A stretch of 64,000 nt of DNA from Psychrobacter sp. UBA6766 (GCF_002453355.1 NZ_DKGQ01000008.1:1-64000), one strand, 5' to 3'. Positions 8,683 through 18,756 are shown, counted from the first letter of the stretch. Program-made: numbers and translations. The notes: generated by a model from the letters alone, not told the origin.

Positions 8683-10356
8683 TTACAGTAACCAATCAAT
8701 CGGTAGCCATGACATGATAGCCAGCCAAACATGATCACTAATATCGACGCGCGGCTCTGAGTCGTAAACGACCTTTTTACCATCTTCTTCGGTCAACCAC
8801 TGCAAACTGCCATTTTCTAACAACTTAACTTCATAGGCTTGACCCAATAATTCATCGCTGAGCGCACTATGCAATTGTTTTGCCAGCTCTTCATCATTGA
8901 TAATCACGCCCATCTCGGTATTAATATTGGCGGAGCGCGGATCGACATTATATGAGCCGATAAACACTTGATAATCGTCAACGGCAAAGGTTTTAGCATG
9001 TAAGCTGGTGGACGATTGACTGCGCGCTTTCCAAAGCTTATTTTCGCGTTTTTCTTCAGAAGCAGTTGATTTTAGCTCGTAGATTTTTACCCCAGCTCGC
9101 AATAAGCTCGGGCGCCACTGACTATAGCCGGAGTGTACGGCGGTCACATCGGTGGCATCAAAAGAGTTGGTCAGAATCTTGATGTCAATCCCCGCTTTAG
9201 CCAACTCGACCAGCGTATTAACGCCGTCTTTGGTTGGGACAAAATAAGATGAGATGATAGTCAGACGCTTGGTTGGACTACCTAACAAAGTTCGTAGCTG
9301 ATGCACCAAATTGGTATCCGCTGGGACGGTTTTGGTCAATTTGCCCACGTCATCACTTAAAAACTGCATGTCCGTCCAGCGAAAAGGCACGCGCTTGTTT
9401 ATTAAGTCGTTATCAATAGAGGAGTCTTCGATAGCGGTTTTATAGACGTCTAAGCTGCTTTTACTGTTGTCTTTCTCATCATCTCTTAGTTTGTCTAAAC
9501 CCTTTAAGAAATCAGCGGTTTCGCCATTATCAAGGGTCGCTAGGGTTTCGATATCAAATGAAATTGGCGCTGACCAATAACTTGCAAAGCTATTATCAAT
9601 GTCGGCGACGACTTTGCCGATAAGTAAAACGTCTAAATCTGCAAATTGGCTATTTTTATCGTTGCTTAAGTATTCATCACCAATATTGCGCCCGCCAATA
9701 ATGGTGATTTGCTTATCAAAAGTCATGCTTTTATTGTGCATGCGCCGATTGATTCGCGGTAGTCCAGTGACGTAGTTCAAGGTTTGAAATTTACGATACA
9801 TTAAGGGGTTGATGATGCGTACCGCGATATTAGGGTGACTGGCAAAACGTAATAAATGCTGGTCGAATTTGGCGTTATTATTAAAATCATCCAATAACAA
9901 ACGGACAATAACACCGCGCTCGGCGGCATCCCATAAGTCTTTTAGCATGAGCTGTCCGGCTTGATCGTCGTGCCAGATATAATACTGCGCATCGATATTC
10001 CGTGTGGCCATGCCGGTCAAGATACTGCGTGAAGCAAAAGCGTTGGCACCCGTCACAATCGGATGATAGCCTGATAAGTCAGGATGGATGTCGTTTTGTT
10101 CACTGATAGCCGCTACCAAATCAGTGCGGTCAGTTTTTGAATGGGTATTCAGACTGTCTTTTTGGCTATTGCCTCGCTGACTGTTATTTTGCTCGCGATT
10201 ATCTTGTCGATATAAGGCATCAATACGGGCTGATAAAGCTTGGCTTTCAGGTAAATGTGGCTGCTTTGGCAAACTCTGACATCCACTAAGACCTAAGGTG
10301 AGTCCGAGTGTTAAGCTCAACGATAAGTTAACGGGTTCTATACTGAACATCGACAT
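8683..10356 (-). CDS. Phospholipase D-family lipoprotein, cardiolipin synthase-like
   Basis: A 557-residue protein with an N-terminal hydrophobic segment ending in the lipobox LSGC (Cys26), so it is predicted to be a lipoprotein. Two phospholipase D (HKD) half-sites are present: HNKSMTFD followed by GGRNIGDEY, and HAKTFAVDD followed by GSYNVDPRS. These form one active site for phosphatidyl transfer or hydrolysis. The layout resembles periplasmic PLD-like proteins related to ClsC, but ClsC itself is not a lipoprotein, so the exact reaction is open. An AAGGT sequence lies about 10 bases before the ATG at 10356. Confidence 0.82.
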   Translation of the reverse strand: MSMFSIEPVNLSLSLTLGLTLGLSGCQSLPKQPHLPESQALSARIDALYRQDNREQNNSQRGNSQKDSLNTHSKTDRTDLVAAISEQNDIHPDLSGYHPIVTGANAFASRSILTGMATRNIDAQYYIWHDDQAGQLMLKDLWDAAERGVIVRLLLDDFNNNAKFDQHLLRFASHPNIAVRIINPLMYRKFQTLNYVTGLPRINRRMHNKSMTFDKQITIIGGRNIGDEYLSNDKNSQFADLDVLLIGKVVADIDNSFASYWSAPISFDIETLATLDNGETADFLKGLDKLRDDEKDNSKSSLDVYKTAIEDSSIDNDLINKRVPFRWTDMQFLSDDVGKLTKTVPADTNLVHQLRTLLGSPTKRLTIISSYFVPTKDGVNTLVELAKAGIDIKILTNSFDATDVTAVHSGYSQWRPSLLRAGVKIYELKSTASEEKRENKLWKARSQSSTSLHAKTFAVDDYQVFIGSYNVDPRSANINTEMGVIINDEELAKQLHSALSDELLGQAYEVKLLENGSLQWLTEEDGKKVVYDSEPRVDISDHVWLAIMSWLPIDWLL

Positions 10357-11038
10357 AAATGGGTGACCTTAGTGGACCTAAATATAATAAAGGGCTTGTT
10401 AAAGATGAGCTTGAGTTTGCTTGCTGTTTTTACCGATGATAGCACTGATTATAGAGCGCGTAACAGTTTCGCTTAAAGCAATATTCAAAGCGCCGCTAAG
10501 CTTAGCAGCTGTCATCACTTGTGCCTATTGTAAATACGTTATTTTTTTGGCTTACAGCGGCTTATCTGGCTATGATTTAAAAATCGTTCAGTCATCGTTT
10601 TTTCTTGCATTTTTTTGCATTGTGTTGTTAGAAATGTGTGAGTGGGTCTTGGTATAAATATTTGACAGCAACTACTTAACATTAATTGTTTAATAAAAAA
10701 TGTTTAATAGTAAATAAGTGCTAGGGCGTATCCTCATTTTAAAAATGGTAATAAAAATGAGATAAATTGCCGCCAAATAAGGAAAATAGCGCCGTTAATA
10801 TCGGGATATTACCCAGCTATTTGACGATGTTTGACAAAACTTAGCCATTTTTAGCCCATTTAGATGTCCATCGATTGAATTGAGGACACGCCCTAAATAC
10901 TATGCAAAAATAATATTTAGCATGCCTTTGAAACCAGCTGTTTGGAATAAGTTGACATGCTATGATAACGCGAATGAATGATGTTTATAATCAAAAATAA
11001 GCCGTCTATTTAATAATAACCTGGGCAATGGAAAATTT
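10357..11038. other. 682-bp gap before metZ with a MITE-like element
   Basis: AT-rich spacer between the divergent PLD gene and metZ. Its middle carries the inverted-repeat element listed separately. The only long open frame (10421-10657, TTG start, no ribosome binding site) is not convincing. The metZ promoter is expected in the last 140 bp, but I could not fix it. Confidence 0.6.
10722..10895. mobile_element. MITE-like element with 13-bp terminal inverted repeats
   Basis: A 13-bp sequence at 10724-10736 recurs inverted at 10881-10893 with one mismatch. Each end abuts a TA dinucleotide (10722-10723 and 10894-10895), as expected for a TA target duplication. The 144-bp interior has no transposase frame. 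The TA target fits IS630/Tc1-type elements and some IS5-family groups. It is probably a non-autonomous element moved by a transposase elsewhere in the genome. Confidence 0.6.
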
Positions 11039-12313
11039 ATGAGTCAATCGCAAGTGCATGATGATAACAATTTGAATAAATTAGATCCCAACTGGCGCAA
11101 TGATGCGCTCAATTTAGACCTTGGTTATGGCATGCAAACCATTGCTGTGCGGGCAGGGCAGCATCGCACCGATGAAGGCGAGCATTCAGAGGCTATTTTC
11201 ACCACCAGCTCTTATGTCTATGAATCTGCAGCGGATGCTGCAGCGCATTTTAATGGCAGCAAAACTGGAAACGTTTACTCGCGCCATACCAATCCTAGTG
11301 TTCGCACCTTTGAGCGTCGTTTGGCAGCGCTTGAAAATGGCGAGCGCGCGGTGGCAACGGCATCAGGCATGGGGGCGATTTTGACCATGTGCCTCGCTTA
11401 TCTAAAAGCAGGCGATCACCTGCTAGCAGCCAATCAATTATTTGGATCATCCATTGGTTTATTTAATAACTATATGGCAAAGTTCGGCGTTGAAGTCAGC
11501 TACGTTGATTGCTTTGATAATGAGGCATGGACGAAGGCTGTTCAGCCAAATACTAAGGTAATTTATTGTGAAAGCCCTAGCAATCCGTTGGCACAAATTT
11601 GTGATATCGGTTATTTAAGCAAGTTGTGTAAAGCCAATGATATTTTACTCGTCGTCGATAATTGTTTTGCCACGCCTGCACTGCAACGTCCACTCGATTT
11701 GGGCGCCGATGTGGTGATTCATTCTGCGACTAAATACTTAGACGGTCAAGGTCGCGTATTAGGCGGGGCGCTAGTCGGTAACGATAAACTCATGCAAGAG
11801 GCATTTACTGTAGTACGTTCGGGCGGTATCAGCATGAGCCCATTTAATGCTTGGGTTTTCACTAAAGGACTTGAGACGCTTAAATTACGTATGCAAGCCC
11901 ATTGTCAAACTGCCAATCAAGTGGCAGAGTTTTTGGACAACCATCCCAGTGTCAGTACCGTACATTTTTCAGGATTAACTGATCATCCCGCTCATGAGCT
12001 TGCGACCCGTCAACATCATATGAAAGATGGCTATGGCGCTATCATGGGCTTTGAAGTAAAACCATCGCCTAGCCGTGATGCGAAAGCAGCTGCTTGGCAT
12101 GTCATTGATTCAACGCAAATGGTCTCTATCACCAATAATTTAGGCGATGCCAAAACCACGATTACCCATCCAGCAACCACTACTCATTTTCGCCTGAGCG
12201 CCGAAGCCCGTGCTGAAGCAGGTGTTAAAGATGGCCTTATCCGTTTGTCGGTTGGGTTAGAAGATGTAGAAGATATCATTAAAGATTTGGCACGTGGTTT
12301 AGACAGCTTGTAA
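11039..12313 (+). CDS. metZ: O-succinylhomoserine sulfhydrylase
   Basis: PLP enzyme of the Cys/Met metabolism family that makes homocysteine directly from O-succinylhomoserine and sulfide. The 424-residue protein has the YSRHTNPSV substrate-binding region (80-88), the cofactor stretch ASGMGAI (108-114) and the PLP lysine Lys232 in HSATKYLDGQGR. The DGQGRVLGG stretch is typical of MetZ rather than MetB or MetC. No related sulfur gene is adjacent, so it seems to be transcribed alone from the gap upstream. Confidence 0.9.
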   Translation: MSQSQVHDDNNLNKLDPNWRNDALNLDLGYGMQTIAVRAGQHRTDEGEHSEAIFTTSSYVYESAADAAAHFNGSKTGNVYSRHTNPSVRTFERRLAALENGERAVATASGMGAILTMCLAYLKAGDHLLAANQLFGSSIGLFNNYMAKFGVEVSYVDCFDNEAWTKAVQPNTKVIYCESPSNPLAQICDIGYLSKLCKANDILLVVDNCFATPALQRPLDLGADVVIHSATKYLDGQGRVLGGALVGNDKLMQEAFTVVRSGGISMSPFNAWVFTKGLETLKLRMQAHCQTANQVAEFLDNHPSVSTVHFSGLTDHPAHELATRQHHMKDGYGAIMGFEVKPSPSRDAKAAAWHVIDSTQMVSITNNLGDAKTTITHPATTTHFRLSAEARAEAGVKDGLIRLSVGLEDVEDIIKDLARGLDSL

Positions 12314-12328
12314 AGATAACGGTATAAT
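12300..12328 (+). promoter_or_regulatory. Candidate promoter for ybaB-recR
   Basis: A consensus -10 hexamer TATAAT at 12323-12328 lies just after the metZ stop. A weak -35 (TTAGAC) is about 18 bases upstream, overlapping the end of metZ. Confidence 0.45.
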
Positions 12329-12393
12329 CGCTGTTAGCATTTTATATCAGTAAAATACCAATCTTTCATTATTAAAGAGCAAAAGAGGCAACT

Positions 12394-12723
12394 ATGAATA
12401 TTCAAGCATTGATGCAACAAGCACAAACGATGCAAAAGAAAGTTGAAGCGAACGTTGAAAACGCTAAAAAAGAGTTGGCGACTAAAGAAGTACAAGCCGA
12501 AGCGGGCAGTGGTCTGGTAAAAGTTACCATGACAGGTCGTCACGTGGTTAAGCGTTTGACCATCGATCCAAGCTTATTGGAAGATGAGCCAGATATGATC
12601 GAAGACTTAATCGCTGCTGCGATCAATGATGCAGTTCGTCAAGCGGATGAGCTTTATGAAGAAACCATGGCTGGTGCAACCTCAGGAATGGGCTTACCAC
12701 CTGGAATGCAAGGTATGTTCTAA
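12394..12723 (+). CDS. ybaB: YbaB/EbfC nucleoid-associated protein
   Basis: A 109-residue DNA-binding protein that dimerises and coats DNA. It shows the family layout: an N-terminal helix rich in Gln, Met and Lys (1-35), a central sheet containing GSGLVKVTMTGRHVVKRLTID, and a C-terminal helix ending in a Gly/Met-rich tail. AGAGG lies a few bases upstream of the ATG. ybaB sits directly before recR, as in most proteobacteria, although here a strong hairpin separates them. Confidence 0.93.
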   Translation: MNIQALMQQAQTMQKKVEANVENAKKELATKEVQAEAGSGLVKVTMTGRHVVKRLTIDPSLLEDEPDMIEDLIAAAINDAVRQADELYEETMAGATSGMGLPPGMQGMF

Positions 12724-12762
12724 ATAACGGTTTTCAAACACTAAATACTGCTTATTGAACAC

Positions 12763-12802
12763 AAAAATGGGGTTGTTATCGACACGATACGACCCCATTT
12801 TT
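12763..12802 (+). terminator. Strong terminator between ybaB and recR
   Basis: An 11-bp stem (12763-12773 with 12792-12802) topped by further pairing and ending in a T run. It lies 40 bases after ybaB and 43 before recR, so recR may depend on read-through or on its own promoter. Confidence 0.8.
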
Positions 12803-12844
12803 ATAGCTACGATTTATAAATTAAGTTAAATAAAGGAAGTTACT

Positions 12845-13438
12845 TTGCTAACAGCCAAATTTGATCAGCTGGTCAAACAGCTGCGTATTTTGCCAGGTGT
12901 GGGTCAAAAAAGCGCCCAACGTATGGCGCTGCATTTACTCACAAAAAAACGCCCTCAAGGCATGGCGCTAGCGCAGGCGCTTGATGAGGCGATGCGTGAG
13001 ATTGTTGAATGCCAGCGCTGCCATAGTTTTAGCGACGAGTCTGTTTGTCCATTATGCCAAGACCCGAGGCGCGATGATAGCTTGCTGTGCGTGGTTGAAA
13101 CCGCAGCGGATGTGATGGCTATTGAACAAACGGCAGGTTATCGTGGGCGTTATTTCGTCTTAGGTGGTCATTTATCGCCAATAGATGGCATCAGTGCCGA
13201 TGACCTAAATATCGATCAGCTGGTCTGGCGAGTTAAGCAAGAGCCAGTTGAAGAGTTAATTTTAGCGACTGGTACGACGGTCGAAGGTCAAACCACCGCC
13301 CACTTTATCAGTGAAGCGGTCAGTCGTCATGTCAACAAGATCACGCGTTTGGCACAAGGCGTTCCGATGGGCGGCGAACTTGAATATCTTGATAGTATGA
13401 CTCTTGGTCAAGCAATGCAAAATCGCTCATTTTTATAA
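12845..13438 (+). CDS. recR: Recombination mediator RecR
   Basis: RecR works with RecF and RecO to load RecA on gapped DNA. The 197-residue protein starts with a helix-hairpin-helix (LPGVGQKSAQR, residues 16-26), followed by a four-cysteine zinc finger (Cys56, 59, 68, 71) and a Toprim domain beginning at about 80 (LLCVVETAADVMAIE). The C-terminal GGELEYLDSMTLGQA stretch is typical. Translation starts at TTG, supported by an AGGAAG site 7 bases upstream and no alternative ATG. Confidence 0.95.
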   Translation: MLTAKFDQLVKQLRILPGVGQKSAQRMALHLLTKKRPQGMALAQALDEAMREIVECQRCHSFSDESVCPLCQDPRRDDSLLCVVETAADVMAIEQTAGYRGRYFVLGGHLSPIDGISADDLNIDQLVWRVKQEPVEELILATGTTVEGQTTAHFISEAVSRHVNKITRLAQGVPMGGELEYLDSMTLGQAMQNRSFL

Positions 13439-13656
13439 TATTTCTATCTTTTGATATAGCAGCAATCAAGGAAGGTTTATGCCAGCCGCAGATGACTAGT
13501 AACGTATCGGTTTTATTTCGAACGGACTATCGCTGCTTTTTTAAAACGAAATTTTGTCCATCTGATTTTATGATATTGTTATAATGGTTTTCGTTTTTTC
13601 ATTGTTAAGGCGCGGTTTAGCGTTTTATTCTCTTCTATTTAAGCAGGTATCTGCCC

Positions 13657-14982
13657 GTGTCAAACCATGTTTCAACCGCTTCAACCTCCTCAACCCAATT
13701 AAGTACTCTCAATAATGCTGCTCATGATGACAATTTAGCCCAGCAACTAGATCATATGAATACACAATCAGCAGATTTGCCACCAGAGCCAGACATTGAT
13801 GCTCTGCTAGATACCGCTGATGAAGCAGCTGTTACCTGGGTGCGTAAGCAAGATAACTTGGCTGAAGTTATCAATGCATTAGCGACTTGCGGGCGAGTAG
13901 CATTAGATACTGAGTTCATCAAGCGTGATACCTACTATCCGCGCTTGGCACTGGTTCAGCTCAACACAGGCAGTCATGTCTATCTGATAGATGCGCCGCA
14001 ATTGCAACTGGCTGAGCTTTGGCAAGCTTTGGCTAAAGTGGACGTGGCAATTTGGCATGCTTGCGGCGAAGATTTGGGTATTTTTTATCTGTTGTCTGGT
14101 TGTCCGCCATTGACCAATATTTTTGATACGCAAATTGCGCTGTCATATTTAACGGGTCAATTGCAGATGGGCTACCAGCAAGCGCTTGATGATCAGCTAG
14201 ATATGCACATTGATAAAGAACAAAGCCAATCTGATTGGTTACAACGTCCGTTATCAGATGAGCAAGAGCAGTACGCAATTGATGACGTACGCTTTTTGCC
14301 CGCGCTCTATTTGAGCCTTGAATATGAGTTGAAAAAGCAGGGTCTGTTTGAATATGTTTGGGCGGACTGCCAGCTTTATGCCAGTGACCTTTATGACGCT
14401 CAGCATATGGCTGACGATGAGATGTATCTAACGATGGCAGATTATCGTTATACGTCGGAGCAAATGGCGATACTACAAGCGGTTGCCACGTGGCGCGAGG
14501 AATTGGCACGGGCAACCAATCAGCCGCGTACTTTTGTGATTAAAAAACAAGCAGTGCGCGAGATTATTACGGAAAAACCAAACAGTATGCGCGAGCTTGC
14601 ACACAAAACCACCATGCACCGTAGCATGTTGCGCTTATATGGTGAAGAGCTGCTCAAAGTTATTAAAGAAGCAAAAAACCTGCATCCTGCTGAGCACCCA
14701 GACTGTCTCTTGCCGCCGTACCGTTCAAAAAATAAAGTACTGTCAAAAGCGGTTCAACAAGCAATTGATGAGCAAGCCAAAAAAATTGGCGTGCCTGCCA
14801 ATGTATTGATGCGTAAGAAATGGCTGGCGCAGTTATATGAAGTGATTGCATTTGATAAAGATCTCAGCGAGCTACCAGAAGGACTAAAAGGCTGGCGCAA
14901 TGACTGGGTCATGCAAACTTTGATTCCAGTGATTGAGCAGCATAAAACCGAATTACAACAAGGTATGGGTATAAAAAATTAA
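13657..14982 (+). CDS. rnd: Ribonuclease D
   Basis: A 3'-5' exoribonuclease that trims tRNA precursors and structured RNAs. The DEDDy nuclease domain is intact: Asp84 and Glu86 in LDTEF, Asp139 in CGEDLG, and Tyr206/Asp210 in YAIDD. An HRDC domain follows at about 265-345. At 441 residues it is longer than the usual 370-380 because of a Ser/Thr/Asn-rich N-terminal extension of about 60 residues. The start is GTG with a weak AGCAGG site; an in-frame ATG at 13756 would remove half of the extension. Confidence 0.92.
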   Translation: MSNHVSTASTSSTQLSTLNNAAHDDNLAQQLDHMNTQSADLPPEPDIDALLDTADEAAVTWVRKQDNLAEVINALATCGRVALDTEFIKRDTYYPRLALVQLNTGSHVYLIDAPQLQLAELWQALAKVDVAIWHACGEDLGIFYLLSGCPPLTNIFDTQIALSYLTGQLQMGYQQALDDQLDMHIDKEQSQSDWLQRPLSDEQEQYAIDDVRFLPALYLSLEYELKKQGLFEYVWADCQLYASDLYDAQHMADDEMYLTMADYRYTSEQMAILQAVATWREELARATNQPRTFVIKKQAVREIITEKPNSMRELAHKTTMHRSMLRLYGEELLKVIKEAKNLHPAEHPDCLLPPYRSKNKVLSKAVQQAIDEQAKKIGVPANVLMRKKWLAQLYEVIAFDKDLSELPEGLKGWRNDWVMQTLIPVIEQHKTELQQGMGIKN

Positions 14983-15038
14983 GAGAATCTAATCTATCAG
15001 ATTGGGTCAAGTTTAGCGTTTGTAATATCTAAATGCTT

Positions 15039-15725
15039 TCAGCGTTTAAACTGTCCATGTTGCAAAAAATAAATCGTCTGCTCGACAACTTCTTTACTTA
15101 CCAACATGCCTGTATGCGAAACTGGTAAGATAATGTGATCCGTCGCGGTATCTATTTTGGTTTCTTCAATATATACCGTGCCATCGTGTAGCAGATGTTC
15201 TTCCGATGGTATGTTATCTGACTTACGCAGCTTTCGATTGTGATACTGCAAAAACAGCTGACCCAAACCGTAGGGGCGATTACCGGCAATCACGCCTAAG
15301 CTAATATGTTCCGGTAAAGAGGCGACGGTTCCATCTAGCGCATCGATGTACGAGCGTCCCACTACCGCAGGGGTTAAACGCCAAATATAATCTGCACAAA
15401 TACTGCCTAAATGCGGTGTTCCTAGCGTCACGCAGCGTCCAATCTGCCATTTTGGATACTCAGCGACAAAATCACGAATAATCAAACCGCCTAAACTATG
15501 GCCGACCAGATCGATTGGCTGGTCAGGATGATGATGGTTTTCTAGCCAGCTATTTAGACGGTCGCTATTGGTTTTGATATTATCACGCATGCTACGATAA
15601 CCATATTGATGAGTATCAAATCCTGCGGCTTGCAAGCGTTTAGCCAGCGGACGCATAATCCAAGGCGTTTGATGTAGACCATGAATCAGAATAACGCGGT
15701 TTTTTTGTTGCATATCGACACCCAT
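15039..15725 (-). CDS. Lipase-like alpha/beta hydrolase
   Basis: A 228-residue alpha/beta hydrolase. The oxyanion-hole motif LIHGLHQT (residues 13-20) and the nucleophile GHSLGG (Ser77) are clear, and the layout resembles small triacylglycerol lipases and PGAP1-like acyltransferases. A late HTGML segment may hold the catalytic histidine. There is no signal peptide, so it is probably cytoplasmic. Neither the first ATG (15725) nor the one at 15713 has a clear ribosome binding site. It lies downstream of gcvP beyond a terminator, so it is probably a separate unit. Confidence 0.78.
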   Translation of the reverse strand: MGVDMQQKNRVILIHGLHQTPWIMRPLAKRLQAAGFDTHQYGYRSMRDNIKTNSDRLNSWLENHHHPDQPIDLVGHSLGGLIIRDFVAEYPKWQIGRCVTLGTPHLGSICADYIWRLTPAVVGRSYIDALDGTVASLPEHISLGVIAGNRPYGLGQLFLQYHNRKLRKSDNIPSEEHLLHDGTVYIEETKIDTATDHIILPVSHTGMLVSKEVVEQTIYFLQHGQFKR

Positions 15726-15785
15726 TAAAAACGTACGGTTAACACCTTGATGATATGGATAGTATAGCGCTAAATACCTTAAGCA

Positions 15786-15828
15786 AAATAAAAACCTCCA
15801 AATCAGCTGCTGACTTGGAGGTTTGTTT
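15786..15828 (-). terminator. Terminator of the gcv operon
   Basis: A 10-bp stem (15792-15801 with 15814-15823, CCTCC/GGAGG core) lies 30 bases after the gcvP stop. It is flanked by T tracts on both strands, so it may work in both directions. Confidence 0.85.
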
Positions 15829-15858
15829 TTATCTTTTATAAAGTATCAAAAGCGGATG

Positions 15859-18756
15859 CTACATATAGTTTTCGATACTTGGGCAAGAGCACATAAGGTT
15901 CTTATCTCCATAAGCGTCATCGACACGTGCCACACTCGGCCAGAACTTATGGGCACGGATGTATGACAGTGGGAATGCGGCGGTATCACGGCTGTACGGA
16001 TGCGCCCATTCTTCGCTGGTGATCATCGCCGCGGTATGCGGTGCATTGACCAATGGATTGTCCTCTAACGTCCAACCCTCTTCGCCAGCTTTGGCTTTCA
16101 TCGCTTCCGCTTTGATAGATTTGAGCGCACTGATAAAGCGGTCCAATTCTTCTTTTGACTCAGATTCAGTTGGCTCAATCATCAAAGTGCCTGCTACTGG
16201 GAAACTCATCGTTGGCGAGTGGAAACCATAATCCATCAAGCGCTTAGCGATATCGCTTTCACTGATGCCAGTTTCTTCCTTCAATGGACGAATATCGATG
16301 ATACATTCGTGAGCGACGCGACCGTTTTTACCGGTATAAAGCACAGGATAGTGGTCTTTAAGCTGGCTGGCAACATAGTTGGCATTTAATAGCGCAAGCT
16401 CAGTGGCTTTAAGTAGGCCATCACGTCCCATCATGGCAATATACATCCATGAGATTGGCAAAATGCTGGCAGAGCCATAAGGCGCTGCCGATACCGCTGA
16501 GCAGTCTTTTTGCGCATTATGCACAGGGCTTAGGGTATGGTTAGCCATGTATGGCGCTAAATGCGCTTTCATGCCGATAGGGCCCATACCTGGACCGCCG
16601 CCGCCATGTGGGATACAGAAGGTTTTATGCAAGTTCATATGTAGTACGTCAGCACCGACATCGGCAGGCTGCATCATACCAACCTGCGCATTCATATTGG
16701 CACCATCCATATAGACTTGGCCGCCATGCTTATGAATCAAATCACAAATATGACGGATGCCTTCTTCAAATACGCCGTGCGTTGATGGATAGGTAATCAT
16801 CAAGGCGCCTAAACGAGCGCTATGCTCTTCACATTTAGCGGTCAAATCATCGATGTCTACGTTACCGTTATCATCAGTTTTAATGACGACGACTTGCATG
16901 CCCATCATCATGGCAGTGGCAGGGTTGGTACCGTGCGCTGACATTGGAATCAAGCAAACATCACGCTCAGTCTCATCCAATGATTCATGATAGCGGCGGA
17001 TGGCTAATAGACCCGCATATTCACCTGAAGCGCCAGAGTTTGGCTGCATAGAGACTTCATCAAATCCAGTGATGGCTTTTAGTTGTTCTTGCAAGCTGTC
17101 AATCATGGCGATATAACCGGTCACTTGACCGCGCGGCGCAAATGGATGCACATTGGCAAATTCAGGCCAAGTAATCGGCAACATCTCGCTAGTAGCATTT
17201 AATTTCATGGTACAGCTACCAAGAGAAATCATGCTACGGTTCATCGCCAAATCTTTGTCTTCTAGCGACTTTAAGTAGCGCAGCATTTCGTGCTCGGTAT
17301 GATGTGAGTTAAATACCGGATGGGTCAAGATATCATCGGTGCGTAAGTGCTCACTATCAAGAGAAACGCGCGCTTCTTTAGGTAAGTCATGGGCTTTACT
17401 CACGAACAACTGTGTTAACACCTTGAAGTCTTGGGCATCGCTGGTCTCACTGAAGGCAATGCTCAATTTGGTGTCACCAAGACGCCATAAGTTATAACCA
17501 ATATTGTCGGCATTTTCAAAAATTTGAGTTGCCAGTTTTTCTGAACCACAATCAACGACGACACTATCAAAGAATTGATCGTGTACGACTTTTAAATTAC
17601 TGTCGTTAGCACCTTTAATAACATCAGCAAAGGCAGTCGCAAACGCATGGATACGAGTGGCAATTCGTTTAACGCCATTTGGGCCATGATAAACGGCATA
17701 CATACCGGCTAGATTGGCAAGCAATACTTGTGAGGTACAAATGTTTGAGTTGGCTTTTTCACGGCGGATATGCTGCTCACGAGTTTGTAATGCCATTCGT
17801 AGGGCGGTATTACCCTGCGAGTCTTTAGAGACACCAATAATACGGCCAGGTGCTGAACGTTTGGCTTTATCAGAGAAAGCAAAGTAGGCAGCATGTGGAC
17901 CACCAAAGCCCATCGGGATACCAAAACGCTGGGTGCTACCCAATGCCACATCGGCGCCCATATCGGCTGGCGATTTTAGTAGTACCAAGCTCATGATATC
18001 ACTGACGACGCTGACGTAAGTTTTGTTTTTCTTAACGGCAGCGATAACGTCGGTTAAGTCTTTTACATCGCCTTCAACACCAACGTATTGGAAGATAGCA
18101 CCGAAGTAATCGCCTGATTTAGCCAATTCAAAATCACCAACGATCACTTCCCAGCCAAAGTACTTAGCACGAGTATTAATAACGTCTAGTGTTTGCGGAT
18201 AGATACGCTCATCCACAAAAAACTGGTTTGATTTACTTTTGCTCACACGCTTCGACATGGCCATCGCTTCTGCCGCAGCCGTTGCTTCGTCAAGTAATGA
18301 CGCACCAGCCATTTCTAGACCTGTTAGGTCAATACAAACTTGCTGGAAGTTAAGTAGCGCTTCTAAACGACCTTGGGCGATTTCCGCTTGATAAGGGGTA
18401 TAAGCGGTGTACCAGCCTGGATTTTCTAGGACGTTACGCTGAATCACCGCTGGCATTCGCACAGGCGAATAACCTTGGCCAATATAGCTTTTGTTGACCG
18501 TAATATCGTCTGCCATAGTGCGCAGTTTGGCAAGCGCGGCATGCTCACTCATCGCTACAGGCAAATCTAGCTCTTTATGCAAGCGCACAGGCTCAGGCAC
18601 AGTATCATTGATAAAGCTGGCCATGTCTTTGTAGCCAACGGCACTTAGCAGGTCGGCTTGCTTGCTTTCATTTGAGCCTAAATGACGATAAACAAATTCA
18701 GCTTCGTTGAATAAACCTTGAAAGGTATCAAACGTTGGGTTTTGCGAGATAGTCAT
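15859..18756 (-). CDS. gcvP: Glycine dehydrogenase (decarboxylating), P-protein
   Basis: P-protein of the glycine cleavage system. It decarboxylates glycine and passes the aminomethyl group to the lipoyl arm of GcvH. At 965 residues it is the fused single-chain form. The PLP lysine is Lys711 in NLHKTF, followed by the glycine-rich PHGGGGPGMGP loop. The N-terminal FxxRHLG-type start and the SLGSCTMKLN motif in mid-protein are present. AAGGA lies before the ATG. It is the last gene of the operon. Confidence 0.97.
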   Translation of the reverse strand: MTISQNPTFDTFQGLFNEAEFVYRHLGSNESKQADLLSAVGYKDMASFINDTVPEPVRLHKELDLPVAMSEHAALAKLRTMADDITVNKSYIGQGYSPVRMPAVIQRNVLENPGWYTAYTPYQAEIAQGRLEALLNFQQVCIDLTGLEMAGASLLDEATAAAEAMAMSKRVSKSKSNQFFVDERIYPQTLDVINTRAKYFGWEVIVGDFELAKSGDYFGAIFQYVGVEGDVKDLTDVIAAVKKNKTYVSVVSDIMSLVLLKSPADMGADVALGSTQRFGIPMGFGGPHAAYFAFSDKAKRSAPGRIIGVSKDSQGNTALRMALQTREQHIRREKANSNICTSQVLLANLAGMYAVYHGPNGVKRIATRIHAFATAFADVIKGANDSNLKVVHDQFFDSVVVDCGSEKLATQIFENADNIGYNLWRLGDTKLSIAFSETSDAQDFKVLTQLFVSKAHDLPKEARVSLDSEHLRTDDILTHPVFNSHHTEHEMLRYLKSLEDKDLAMNRSMISLGSCTMKLNATSEMLPITWPEFANVHPFAPRGQVTGYIAMIDSLQEQLKAITGFDEVSMQPNSGASGEYAGLLAIRRYHESLDETERDVCLIPMSAHGTNPATAMMMGMQVVVIKTDDNGNVDIDDLTAKCEEHSARLGALMITYPSTHGVFEEGIRHICDLIHKHGGQVYMDGANMNAQVGMMQPADVGADVLHMNLHKTFCIPHGGGGPGMGPIGMKAHLAPYMANHTLSPVHNAQKDCSAVSAAPYGSASILPISWMYIAMMGRDGLLKATELALLNANYVASQLKDHYPVLYTGKNGRVAHECIIDIRPLKEETGISESDIAKRLMDYGFHSPTMSFPVAGTLMIEPTESESKEELDRFISALKSIKAEAMKAKAGEEGWTLEDNPLVNAPHTAAMITSEEWAHPYSRDTAAFPLSYIRAHKFWPSVARVDDAYGDKNLMCSCPSIENYM

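Noticed and set aside
10421..10657. 78-codon hydrophobic open frame with TTG start in the gap before metZ
   Set aside because: No ribosome binding site, no ATG near the start, AT-rich composition and no recognisable domain; a chance frame is more likely.
14033..14515. 160-codon frame opposite rnd
   Set aside because: Antisense shadow of a well-supported RNase D coding region.
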